Source: Malachius bipustulatus (taxonomy: Eukaryota; Arthropoda; Insecta; Coleoptera; Melyridae). Taken from it: DNA of 64,000 nt. Below the pieces are notes generated by a model that made no database searches, was not told where the DNA came from, and worked only from the letters and a program-made list of their open reading frames with translations. Each line of letters begins with the position of its first letter. The first letter of the stretch is position 1. The position numbers and the translations under genes were made by a program. Shown piece by piece: positions 12,991-25,120 of the stretch. The stretch is from assembly GCA_910589415.1 (NCBI GenBank), contig OU342631.1, forward strand, positions 18,910,001-18,974,000, written 5' to 3'.

Positions 12991-13269
12991 TTCATTATTT
13001 TATTAATTAATCGTTGAGTATACTTGCCTTCTCTTATTCAAGGTGTATTCTGCCTATCGTCGAAAAAATTTAAATTAAAATTTCACTTGTAAGATGTATT
13101 TTAACGACAGTGGAAAATGATTTGTATGGAAAATTTATACAAAACATATTTTTTAGAAGCACCTATCGAAAAAAAATTATAGGTCAAGTATTCGAGAAAA
13201 GAAAACCTTGCTCAGTTATGTTCAAATTCTGATTAGTTTTTGTCAAATTTTATTACATATAAGCGTTCT

Positions 13270-13535
13270 GAAGCTGGGTAACTCATCTGACCAACGTTTC
13301 TATTCGTTCTCCCTTCTTCACACATGTCGAAATTTTTCCGAAAATGCGAACGAATGCAAACGTTCGTCAAATGAGTGTCCAGCTTAACGAACATTTGCAT
13401 TCGTACGCGTTGCCGGAGCGTCATGCGTAAGTAAGACTGAGAGCTCGCTAGCGAGTTCTCCCTCCCATACGTGACAAAATTTGTTCGGCAATGCGAACGC
13501 ATGTAAACGTTCGTCAGATGAGTGGCCGGTTTTAG
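13270..13535. mobile_element. MITE-like element with internal duplication
   Basis: ACTCATCTGACCAACGTTT at 13279 and AAACGTTCGTCAGATGAGT at 13504 are inverted copies with one mismatch. A further copy of the right arm, AAACGTTCGTCAAATGAGTG, occurs at 13359. The roughly 80 bp from GTTCTCCCT through GAATGCAAACGTTCG... (about 13303..13386) is repeated in direct orientation at about 13455..13535. The element thus looks like a nested or dimeric inverted-repeat unit. The palindrome CTCGCTAGCGAG sits at about 13443..13454. Frames crossing it are repeat artefacts. Confidence 0.6.
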
Positions 13536-15004
13536 TTTCGTACAGATTTAAAGAACACGTTTCGATTAGTATTTGTGCCAGAAGTCCTCTTCGCTTAGCT
13601 AGGACGTTTTGAAATTGGACGCGTTCCGAGACTTCACGTTTTTTGCAACTTTCAGGCAGGCCACATTGGCAATATGTTGTTGATGGCTGTTTATACTCAC
13701 AACAAAGTTGTAGAAGAGACAACTACATGTATTTTGGCCCGAAACGAAGTATTTTCGGGTATAGACATGACGTCCCGAAGTTTGACATATTTTACGACTT
13801 TCGGTATGAAAATCTTAATTCTATCCAGATCAGATACGAACGCTGAATGATGAAGATTTCAATCGAAACAAAAGAAAAATGAACGTCTTTTTATAATCCA
13901 AACAATTGAAAATTTATAAACGCCATCTCAAGAACTTACGATTAAAGGATCTTAATTGCAGAAATTGTTGAAGGAATCAAAAATCAAGTAGATCTAACAT
14001 CAAACTCATCTAAATCTAATTCTAAAATGCAGCACAGACGGAAACTCGGTTCTCTATTCGGTGACCATCTCGCGCTCGTCCAGGACATCAGGCAAAAATA
14101 AAGCAAAGCTACGTCGGGAGCAGATAATTGGAAAGAAGAATAATCCTGGAACACGTCGATGCTATCCATCGCTAACTCGGACGTAAATCTGTTCCAGAGT
14201 GATTTTATTTTCCCGGTCGCAATATCAGCTTTCAGTGGAGGATGTTGTTTGCCAAGCACTGGCGTTTCGTTACATCACTACTGTTATTTCATGTCATGAG
14301 AAGTGTAAATCATGGTTTATGTTTTGATTCATTACTTGCCAGTCAAAGAAAAACACCGAAACTTGCTTACTTATACTCACAACAAACACTTATTACTTGA
14401 AGTCGGATTGTAATTAAATTACTGCTCTCCTGCTGGAAAAATAGTCGTCGCTCCCAAGCACCAGCGGCGTGTTTCAAATACATAACCGTTAAAGAAAACA
14501 AAGACTCGTAAAAGAAAAGTATATATTACCAGAACCTTATTCTTGGACACTGGACTGGACTAAGTAGTATACAGTATTCTCAGGTATCGTATATCCTTTT
14601 ACTTGGACTTGTGTAATGTGTAGTGGCAGTGCATAAAAATGTTGGTCACATATAATTGGAAACGCAATAACATGTTGCCTTATTTATTACACCTTTCGAG
14701 AAGCAATGGCATGTAAAGGATAGTGTAAATATCTAATAGCAATAGCGGCAAGGTTGCGGTTTTTTAGAATCAATAAATTAATACATCTCAGAGCATTTTT
14801 AGCAAGACTTTACTTCTGATTCTAATGTCTAATAATGGGGATAAATAGCAACTCAAAGAATCGATCGATTATTATCGACCTTCTATAAACCAAGCAAATC
14901 TAATTCGTAAGTTTGTAAGAAAAGCTAAACAGAACTGAAGTAGCTTAATCAGAAATAAATTAATGCGAAAAATGCTCTTGATGAGAATGTTTGCAACTTA
15001 AGTA
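13536..15004. other. non-coding, no recognised gene
   Basis: A minus-strand frame at 13984..14259 (91 codons) shows no family motif I recognise. No repeats of note were seen. Confidence 0.35.
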
Positions 15005-15410
15005 GACCGAAAAATTATATATTCGATTTGTTGACATGGAAATTTTTGAGTCTGAGCATTCCCTGACTAGAGGATGTGGCACCGTCGACTTACTTACATA
15101 CTTTCCTGGATCGTTTCATAACCTAATTCTGGAAATAAGTTTTCCCCAATTTGACCTGACCTGACCAGAAAAAGTTTCCTTGATTTGTTAACTTAGAAAA
15201 TATTGATCTGAAAAGTTACCACCTTGGAGATTTCAAACTCAGGAAAAAAATACAGTCGATTTGTTTACTTGGAAATTACAAGAGCGTTTCATGAATTAAT
15301 CCGAGAAAGTTATCGCCAAATTTCTGAGTCTGGGATTTATTGGGTAGGTTCAAGACCTGACCTGACAAAAGTTTCGTTGATTTGTAACTTGGATTTTCTT
15401 CAGGCTGCTC
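15005..15410. repeat. degenerate tandem repeat block
   Basis: GATTTGTTGACATGGAAATT and diverged copies recur near 15026, 15182, 15259 and 15375. Two copies of a TGACCTGACCTGAC...AAAAGTTTC block precede the copies at 15182 and 15375. The order is kept, so this is a decayed array. The 98-codon plus-strand frame here is repeat-derived. Confidence 0.6.
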
Positions 15411-17209
15411 ATGACGTGGCCGAAACGAGAAATGATCGTCGCTCTGTTAACTTTGAAATTCCTGACCAAACTCCGAAGATTAATGTTTCATCATACGCGC
15501 GCGCAGTTTGGATAACATAGCGAGGTTTATTGTATTCCTATAATAACATCTAATTTCAAAACTTATGACACCAATCAGCAACTTCATCACCCTGATTATG
15601 CATTTAAAGGTATATCGTTGCCCTTGTCCCTGTTTATTATTCACCACCCAAATCGCACAAAAAGTGATACAATTTCTCGACGTAGCAATAACTAAGTATC
15701 AAGTTTAATAAATCCAGGGACGCGTTTGCAAACAATATGACACTGATGATAGTTCGAAACGGCGATACACGCCCGATCCGGAGGAGAGATGTTCGCAATA
15801 TGGTACGAACGAGCGTGCAGACAGTGCAGACACACCATGGAGGATCAAGATCAATACACACAGGGCGTTCACTCTTCACATGCACTGGTGGGTGGTGTCT
15901 GATTAATGAACAATGTCTATACAGGCCGCAGCTTCGGGCCAAAGAAGTACCGCATAGTGATTGTGGGAAAAAGACCATTCTTAGACAATGCTCCCCGCGT
16001 CAGGCTACACCTCTATATACGGTTACAATTAAGATTAATTTTCATGCATAAAATAAAACCGCTCGTAACGAGTTTAACACCTGCATCAAGTGTCTCAAGT
16101 GTATAAGATATAGACAGGTATTATAGGTATATAAAACGTTAATATTAAAGGTCATTCCAGCGAACTAGATTAATAATTATAATCAAGCGCGATGAACTTG
16201 TCTAATATTAGTCATATATTTATACGAGTAAATGAGTAATGCTTTAATAAGAGGATGGCACTCACATACTAGCGTTCTCGTATGAACAGGGTATGTAAAT
16301 ATTTACCTCGCGTCCAGAATATTCCCTATGGTAAATGAAACTTGGGAGGCTAAGTCACGGGTTTGCGGGAAGCAAAACCGCATCTAGATAAATGCTAACG
16401 TAATTGGAGAATAGTTCATCGTTTTGCTTAATAATACTTGTAAATAATAATAATTAAAGGTGATACACACAAAACGGATTATATAAAACTTACGAGTAAG
16501 AGTAGTATCACCCAAATAAACCAAAAATCAGAGATCCGCTGATATTGAGTCGTGGTTTTTATACCTTAGGTACTCAAAACGTTTCGTCTACAAATATGTA
16601 CAATAGACAAACACCACAGCAGCCACGGGTTTGAGGGCGAAATTCCCTATAGATCTGATTCGACGTTAATAATAATTGTGGTATCCGGAGATAATTACAC
16701 CCGATCAAAGTTTTTACATTCTGCTTGAACTCTTTTCAAAATTACGAAAGAAATCTGCAATGCTGTAAATGTTGTAAAATTCTTAGCAACCTTTTCCCTA
16801 AAAGTATCACGTGCAAATTCAAGGACCTTTGACGGATGCCAACGAGCATATTTTGATACGTGCGTCGCGCGCAATAAAAGTGTCGACGTGGAAGTGGCGT
16901 GACAAAGGTGGTTCCTTATTGGTAGGAAGGGGTAGGACGCAGGATGGTAGGTTTCGCAATAACTACGTCACTGTTAGTTTTTTCACCGACAGTGAGATAT
17001 TTTCCGAATATCTAAAATCAGACGTGTCGCTCAATTAAACAAGAGTGTTTCCCGATAAATAATATCTCTAATCAACCTAAACTTTCGGCAGTGACCGACC
17101 CCAACATGTGGAGATTTAAATTTCAAAAGAACTCTCGTGAAATTAATGCGAATATCCCACATTTTCCAACGTTCAGAACACTATCTCCAAGCATCACCTT
17201 GTTTTCTAA
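15411..17209. other. non-coding, no recognised gene
   Basis: Overlapping frames on both strands at 15637..16106 have no recognisable domain. Nothing else is supported. Confidence 0.35.
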
Positions 17210-17227
17210 GTGATAGATTAGATTTAT

Positions 17228-17395
17228 GTGTTAGTATGCCACAATCTGCCACAATCTGGCTCCTAGCTTGATCTCTCTATTTAAAGAACTGTTGGAGAGA
17301 AATTATCTACCAAAAATTGCTACCTTTATCTCTTTTTTCTCTAAACCTACACAATTTGGACACACAGTTTTTTTTCTCTCTCACCACCCCCATGC
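17228..17395 (+). repeat. dispersed repeat, copy A
   Basis: Matches 48106..48266 in the same orientation. Shared blocks in order are ACAATCTGGCTCCTAG, CTTGATCTCTCTATTT, TTGCTACCTT.ATCTC, a CACA(C/A).TTTGG block, ACAGTTT, and TTTCTCTCTC.CCACCCCCA. This copy carries an extra 10-bp CCACAATCTG duplication near 17239. It has no coding capacity and no evident terminal repeats. It could be a SINE- or MITE-type family. Confidence 0.75.
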
Positions 17396-17659
17396 CCATG
17401 CACAATGCAAAGTAGATTCTTAAAAGCAGTCCCAGAGACTTGGATTCAACTTAGTTATTAACCAGTAAACTAAATTGTTGAAGGATCGCCTTCAAAGCCA
17501 TTTTACAAAAAAAAAGAGCACTGAAAACACAAATTCTAGCTTATTCTAGCAAAAACACGATTTTTGGCATGTAGGTCCTAAACGTAGGGTCTCCGTCGTT
17601 TCATAAGAAATCTTCTTTATGTTGGTGCACGGCATACCTTTTTGGGCATCAGAGGCCTC

Positions 17660-18010
17660 CAATTCAAGAAGATTTTTCAGCGATCTGCCAAAGCCATGAC
17701 ATTGATTCTACCCATCATTTTTGGTATGGTATTTTGTATCACAGGGTATTGATCCCCGAGGCTTCTTCAATTTCAATATTTTTTTCGCAAAATGCAAAAG
17801 ACATCACGTTTCATCGTTCATCGTTTCATACTATTATCCTCAGTTTCAAGTGCCTTTTTTGCGAGATCCGTCAAAACCACGTCCTGGATTCTATCCACAA
17901 TTTTTGCTGCAATTCCTGTTTTTGGCCTTCAAGGATTCCCCGTTTTAAGCAAGCTTTTTAGTGATCTGTCAAAACCATGTCATGGATTCCTTTCGGCAAA
18001 CCATTATCAC
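17660..18010. repeat. degenerate tandem repeat, unit about 90-180 bp
   Basis: The phrase GATCYGYCAAARCCAYG followed by A/T-CATGGATTCT-like sequence occurs near 17682, 17863 and 17961. Each is preceded by a TTTTTNRGCGAGAT or TTTTTAGTGAT-type lead-in. The three overlapping plus-strand frames here come from the array. Confidence 0.6.
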
Positions 18011-21000
18011 AGATTTTTTTCGTTAGCTATACCAAAAATCACGCCATTCTATCCAAAATTTCTGACATTGTATCAGTTTATGGTCTCTTCATTTAGAGCA
18101 CTTCATTTATGCACTCTTCATTTAGAGAGGATTCTTCATGAAATAGATTCGAACCATAATTTCAGATTCGATAACGACCCTTTTTGGACGATATTAGTTA
18201 CCATTCCAGTAAGGTCAAGCTTCAAATAGGTATATTTAAAAAAAAATGACGAAAAAGAAAGCTTGTGAAACCCTAACAGAAGCATCTAACCTGTATTTCT
18301 TAAAAAATTGCGGTTACTCGATTTCGCTTTTATTCAGGAATCATGATTGAGACATGGCTATTGGGTACAAAACTACTGTTTTCCTTGAAAGTTTGCAATA
18401 AAGAAAAGAAAAAACAAACAAAAACGAATCTCGAACTGCGATTCGATAGAAACATTTCAATCCAGCACTGCGATATTTTATTAATTTTTTCCTTTCATTG
18501 TTCCCGAACAATGACTTATCATTTTAAATGCACCCCCGTATATAATAGCCGAATGGAGGATGGAATGGTCGACTCTTGGAGAAGTGATATTTATCTTAGC
18601 TGGGCATTTTGTTATTGTTTCATACTCTGGTTTAATTTAAGCAAACACAGACTCGACTCTGCTTGAATATCGAGTTTGGCCAGCTCTGATGGTTAACTTA
18701 AGTTATTATTTTCTTCCGAAGTTTTGGGAAACTGAAACTACAAAACTTGCGGATTAAAATCAAATAACATTCTGCGAATATTTACCGTTCCAGTTCGTCG
18801 CATGGAAGATTTGCCATCAGCTAAAATGGCCTGTGTTTGTATTATATTATTATACCTACCTACGTGAATACGGATGCAATAACGGTCTTCAAATACCTGG
18901 CGCTTGTCATCTTAAATCAAATGCCCGGGACAACAATAAGAAGTTCAAAAGGCGGACGCTTTGAGACACTGTCCTTGGGAGTCATAATCCGCGCAATGCT
19001 TTTAAGCTGCTCGGAAAGGATTTGTAAAAGAAGGAAGCTGAAATAAGTTCACAGTAACTTTAACGCCGAGATCGGAGTTATATGTTTGCAAGAATTTCTT
19101 ATTTCCATAAATGGAGAAGTCTCGCGATTATCATTTTCTTATAAATACTTTGTGAGTAAGTTATTTAGAAAATCTTTGCAGAGTACGGAACACAAGATAT
19201 TTAACTACCCAGGACCTACCTAAAAACTCAAATCGAGCAATCGCAACGCAAAGGAAGAACAAGTCAAATTATTCCGAATAAACATTGATAGAAATGGTAA
19301 TCGCAGCAATTTGAAAATTTTACATAAGATTCGTCTGAAATGGAGGGGAAACTGCGCTTAGGAAAACAGTCCACTAATTTGTGAACCACTCTGATGAATT
19401 CTAAATTCAAATCGTTCCACTGGTGTTTCTTTGGATTCTATTTGCAATTCCGGAAATTTTAACGGATTCATGAATCTTTAAACGTTAATCAGTCACCTAC
19501 CATACGGACATTCAAATTCCATTTGTTTCTAAAAACAGAACGGGAACTGTCGACCGTTCCGGCTCTAATTGCAATCAATTTAAAATACAACCGCTGAAAA
19601 CTTGAAATTATCTTATCTAGAAGTTCCGCAGATGTGCAAAGCCGTTCGAAACTTAAAGCAGTAATTCCTGAATTAATATGCAAGACTGGTGCAGCTACAT
19701 GGAACTTTCTCGTATTAACCATGTAAATACTAAGCGGGAGGATTTTAATAATAGGTTTTCCAAAGATAATGAGCTTCCGTCCAAGACTTATCCTTAAACT
19801 GAGACGTGGAATCTTCGGGATAGTACGTCAACAAGAGCCAGCCAGAGACTCGGAAAATACCGAGAGAGGAAGGAGGATACGAATCCGGAACAGTCTGATC
19901 TCCTCCGGATCACCTGCCCGTTAAACCTTGTTTGTTAAGGAATTTACCAGATATTTTACAGCGCGTCTACGAAACTCCCGAGATCACGTAATAATCCGAG
20001 AGAAGCTGTAACCATTTCTGACAAATTTGATTTAGTTTTCCTTTTCCACTGTGAACTGATATAGCTGTGGAGTATTTATTGTTCGATTACGTTTCAGCCC
20101 AAAAACATCCCCTTATTGTTTTCAACGCTTTGGATTCAGATTTCGATCGGTATTATTGGAAGTTTGATCTCTTTTGTCTGACAACAGTTCCACGAAAACT
20201 TCGTATATCTTCAATTAAATTCAAATAAAAATCAGATTCTCCCTTGAAGCTCATGACAGTATATTAGGCTGAAGATACCTTTATACACTTCCCTTTTTCT
20301 TTTACCATCGAGTAAGTATTATTGACCGGGGAAATTTATCAAGTTTCCTGATCTTAAAAAACGGCATATCATAATAATAATAATAATAATTTTCTTCTCA
20401 TTCTACATTGTTAAATAAAACATACATGGTTATACCAGGGTATCGCTAAAGGTACTTACCTACCACCAGCGCTTTACCACAGATTCACCACAAAAATTGA
20501 TCAACTATAAAAAACTTCAAAATTGCAGCCCACCGCCTACTACTATTGTTGAGAGCTATTGTTAATAAACTGACATAATTTTACAAACATTTACATATAT
20601 GCGTGTTCCTGTTTTTGATGTCACGTCTTATATTTTTTACCCCAGAACTATTTTATCCGCGCGCCATTGATTGATTCTTCCGAGTTTTTTTTTCCTTTCA
20701 TATTATTATATGAAGTAACTTTATTACCAGGCGATAGTCGATTTCATCCATTGTTGACAAAAAACGTTACTTGTCAACTTAGGAACAATGGCATTCGCAT
20801 TAGCTAAATACCGACCGGAATGACTTGAAATTTGCCGATAAGCGTTGAAACTATTCAAACTATCCTCGTACCTAAACTACTGTCGACCGACATAGTAAGA
20901 ATAATTACGTTTAAAAATCGTTAAAAGTTGAACGTATTTTTGAATTTTCTTATAAACGTCCATAACTCTTCGTGAAATCTTGGATTACTTATATAAAGTT

Positions 21001-22429
21001 GCAGAGATATTCAATTAAAACTTCACGATATAGACAATAAGCAAATCTGAAACAAGAAATTGAGAAACTTGGCTCTAAAAGCGCTTGCATTTTAACAAAG
21101 AAAAATCTGACGGCTCCAATTTATTATTACTATACTATAAAATCGGTGACTTATTTTGAGCGTTCGTAGTCTTCTTAAAATTAATACAAATCCAAACAAA
21201 GCAGTAAAATTCAATTATAAACACGATATCCGATAATTTGATTGAGTTTTCCACGCTCAAACCAATTAATTGTTGTTTTATTTGTTTAGAATAGGTCAGA
21301 CGTCGGATTGATAAAGCAGTCTCTCTCGGTTGCCCACCTAGTTCCAAACTAATCGATGATTACTTAAGCGTAATAAATCTTCAATGCCTCACAGTTTACT
21401 GATTAATTAAACCCTTTGTTTTCTGGCTAACGATGAACATTGCGGGGACTAATCACATGCACCTTCAGAGCGAACAAGTAGTGTTTTTCTTTTTTTAACC
21501 TACATCATTATTATTATCTTAACAGGTTACAGGCCCAGAAAACAATTAATAATTCAGGCGAGTTGAAGGCGGAATCGAAAGCGGCAGTCTTCGATCTAAA
21601 AAGTTAAGGACACAACGTGTCACGGTTACCTAAATTTAGCGATTACCAGGAAGATTGCTTGAAATATTTCATTTTCATGGCATAACTATTATTATTAAGT
21701 ATTCTATAACTATATACAGAGAAGATTCTAAGGCGAGAGAACTTCATCTGACAATGGAAAGCATCCATTATGCGCTCGGGACCCTGAATACCGGTTGTGT
21801 TGTGTCAGAATGAATGCAGGTAGAGGTAAGCACATATCCTACTTATAAATAGTCATAGAGTATGCGAGAAATTCATAGATAAAATAAAACACAAAGCAAG
21901 CCTTCTTCGCCTGACCGAACTCGCTGGACCGAAAAACCGATTTTCAAATACCATGAACGGCGACGTGTTCACCGTTCATGCCAGATTTACGGCCTTATTT
22001 TACACGATTTTCATGCATTCCTCATATTATAATAAGGTATGAGCGCGTATGTTAAGGGCTTGAGTAGCGAAACGGGCACCGATTGTTATATGGAAGAAAT
22101 AGCAATAAACGAACCACTCCAAGAAGTGACAGATATATTTTAACTGCTATAGGTATATGAGACTTTCTCTCTCTATCTCTCTCTCATTTTTGACAACGTA
22201 ATAGAATCAAACAAAACTTCTGCTTCAACCGTGTCTTCGCACCGGCACCACAGAGATCTTTTCTTCACAGATTATCTCTTGTTTAAATACAAACTTTAAG
22301 GTTTATAATAGACGCAAGTATCGAGAAACAGTAATATTTGAGCTTATAACTTCAGAATTTGGGTGCGGGCTGGAGGGTTAGAGACACAGAAAGGACAAAA
22401 CTTTCTAGAAAGAACTTGTTAAAAATTCT
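18011..22429. other. AT-rich non-coding sequence
   Basis: No gene recognised. Contains a (TAA)n/(AAT)n microsatellite near 20370..20391, a CT-rich run (CTCTCTCTATCTCTCTCTC) near 22168..22186, and the hairpin at 21952..21980. Confidence 0.4.
21952..21980. repeat. short perfect hairpin
   Basis: CATGAACGG and CCGTTCATG form 9-bp perfect arms around an 11-nt loop. Isolated; no function assigned. Confidence 0.4.
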
Positions 22430-23240
22430 TCCAGAAATCTGTTGCGGCAGCAAATTTCAAGTAGGTAATATTTTTCCATGTCAATTTGTTAATTTCCGAT
22501 TCTCAATGTCATAGAGAAACTCGAAAACTGCGCAAAAGAACGCAAAAAAGCTTTCAATAGAAAACTAGAAGAATCTTAAGTTCTATCAATTTCAGGATCG
22601 AACTAAATTCAAAAATTGCAACGATTGTGGAAGATTTCAAGGAATTTCGAGGATTTGTGAAATAAAAGTGCAAAAAACGTATTTTGACCCAACTGCATCT
22701 TTAATTCTTCAAATTCTTTCTCTTATAAATTTCGAGGAAAAAAATTGACAAGAGCCCAAGAGTTATCGATAGAATGCCACAAGAACCTTATTTACCCCAA
22801 TTTCAGGATTCTTCATCTTTTTCTAAGACTAAATTCAATTAACTTGGTTTTTAGAAAACAAACTGCAAAAACTTTACTTTGACAAGACTATTGATCGACT
22901 ACAACTCCTTCCATTTCAATCAATTCTTCCTCTTAAATTTTGAAAATAGTAAAAAAATATTCTTCACAAAATAGCTGTCAGTATAGTCAATGTCACAACA
23001 ATTTTCGGGGACTCCCATCGTGGTCTAAAACAATTTTCAAATTCCTCTTAATTTTAATCTTACATTCGAGTTTTGTCTAATTTTTTTAGACAGTTTCATA
23101 ATTCAGTTAAATTTAACAAATCTTTCACCTCTTCAAGATGTAACAATTCTCAATCTTCATCTTGTGATTATTCACTTTACAAATCTCATCAATTCTTCAC
23201 CTTCACCTTATTCAAGTAAGACCCAATTTTTCAGTTACCT
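22430..23240. repeat. degenerate tandem repeat, unit about 200 bp
   Basis: ATTTCAGGATCGAACTAAATTCAA (near 22590) parallels ATTTCAGGATTCTTCATC...ACTAAATTCAA (near 22800). GCAAAAAACGTATTTTGAC...ATTCTTTCTCTT (near 22670) parallels GCAAAAACTTTACTTTGAC...ATTCTTCCTCTT (near 22868). The same order in both marks a two-to-three copy diverged array. Confidence 0.55.
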
Positions 23241-24079
23241 GCCAGACGAAATATTTCAAGGCAACTTGACCAAGATATTCATACTCATAATAAAAAGCGA
23301 ACAAGCGAACCACAGACAAAACAAGCATTCTACAAGATCAGGCAAGTCTAAACCTGATGAATGACGACAAATCGGAACAATCCAGATTCCAGCCCAGACA
23401 GCGATTCTACTTCTACTTCTACTCAACGGTTCAGCGAAGCTAACCTAACAAGACAAGACCACCTTCACCCCGCTACACACCAAATCTATGACTCACTTCA
23501 CTATCGGCCAGAGTGGGTGTGCGAAATGGCGAGTGAGTTCTAGGAACACGCATGTAAAAGCCCACAATGAAATCACCTATCGACTATTAAATTCCGATTC
23601 CTGAACTCCCAACACTTTGTATGTTGTGTCTGAAACGATGGACGATACGATACGGATTACCGCACGGCCACGGCCAGTCGGGACGAGGCCAGCACACGTC
23701 GTTAACGATGTTTCGGGAGGAATTTCAGGTACCGGGTCAGGAATGCGGTGCACGATAGGGCCCCGCTGAAACCTTCTCTTGATATGTGAGGCCGTGGTCG
23801 ACCCTCCGAAGACCATTAGCGGCGTAGTAAAGGTGCCCTGCTGTATAGTAGAGACGAGAACAGTGAACATGGTCTATGAATGAACCACTCGGGAGGTAAG
23901 AATGAGAGAAGACAGGGTTGGACTTGTTAAAAAATATTATTGGCACCGGAATTCTCTTTTAGAAAAGGTGAACATCAAGAAACATTGTAGAATTGATTAG
24001 CATTTTCTTTGAACTATTTTCTTTGCAATCTAAATACTTTAAGAGGTTTTGTTGGAGCATTTTTATATAAATTTAGTGT
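23241..24079. other. non-coding or unassigned, GC-richer patch
   Basis: The patch near 23630..23880 is GC-richer than its surroundings and is open in two minus-strand frames (97 and 69 codons). Neither shows a motif I recognise, and the usage does not clearly favour one frame. It could be an unknown exon or a repeat remnant; I leave it unassigned. Confidence 0.3.
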
Positions 24080-25120
24080 TTTCATCGGAGGAATCGGAGG
24101 AATATCCTTTCTTATTCGTTTATCTTATAACTATCAACTATTTTGGATTAAATCTGATCAATTTTATGAAGAAACGTCTCTTGGAAGACCACCCTTCATG
24201 AAAAAATATAAAAAATTATTGTTTTTCGCATTAATGTTGAGGTATATACCCTCTGGAGGTTGGCCAGATAGTTCCGTCCATCACCCGAAGCGACGAAATC
24301 AGCAAGGGGGGTTAGGGGTGGGGGACCCATAATGCAGGGTTATAAATAAACAGAAATCCATCTGGTCAAAGGAATCGACGTTGACCTGCAGCTGTGATTA
24401 CTGAGAAGGAAAACTCTTTCAGAAGGCGTAAAAAAATCTCTCAGAAAAAAAATTGAAAACAAATTTTGTAATTTCAGATGAAGGGGAAATATATGGCCGC
24501 CTTGTAGGTACTGTTTATTCTGTTCAGCTCTAAATCATTTATGGATAAATCTCCTCAGAAAGATTTTTTTGAAGAAACGAGATCAAGGGGAAATACACCG
24601 GACCTGGGGGAATCACCAGACACTTTTACCTTACTTTTATTACCCTGTCAATTCTAAATCCTAACTCGCAGACTATATCTTAATCATTTTAGGTGAATAG
24701 TCTCTTAGAAGATCTGCTGTAAGAAAAAATGTAAAAAAGTAATCTATATCAAAGATGAAGGGGAAATATGGAGGACTTGGAATAGGAATCACCAGCGACA
24801 GACGTCATTTTTTACTTATTTTCGTTTACCTTTCCTGTTCAGTTCTTAGAAAATCCTTTTAGAAAAAAATATCTTGTTGATTGAAGACGGAAAATTTAAG
24901 AAGGCCCTTCTTTAAGAAAAAAATGTTAAAATCGCAACTCGCAAGTCTTCTCAGAGATCAAAGAGAAATACGACAGATTTTCACCACCCACCTAGAGATA
25001 CAGGTACTTACCTTTACATGATTTTCCGTTTTCAATTATTATTCTTAATCCTTTTAAAGTGAATTTGAGACGAAAAATTATCTTGCATCGAAAAGAATAT
25101 TCAAGATCTTCTCGAATAAG
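24080..25120. repeat. degenerate tandem repeat array, unit about 180-280 bp
   Basis: GATGAAGGGGAAATAT and close variants recur at about 24477, 24582, 24754 and 24957. Each is accompanied by a CACCAG/CACC block, a run like TTTTACCTT...TTATT...CTGTTCAGTTCTAAAT, and CTCTTAGAAGAYC. An earlier partial copy (GTCTCTTGGAAGACC) starts near 24176. The same segments return in the same order four times or so, with heavy divergence. Confidence 0.65.

Noticed and set aside
15637..16106. Overlapping opposed frames of 104-113 codons
   Set aside because: No domain or splice support; mutual overlap on both strands suggests chance.
23577..23946. Two overlapping minus-strand frames in a GC-richer patch, considered as the C-terminal glypican exon
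   Set aside because: It lacks the expected Cys-Trp-x-Gly region, Ser-Gly repeats and hydrophobic GPI tail.
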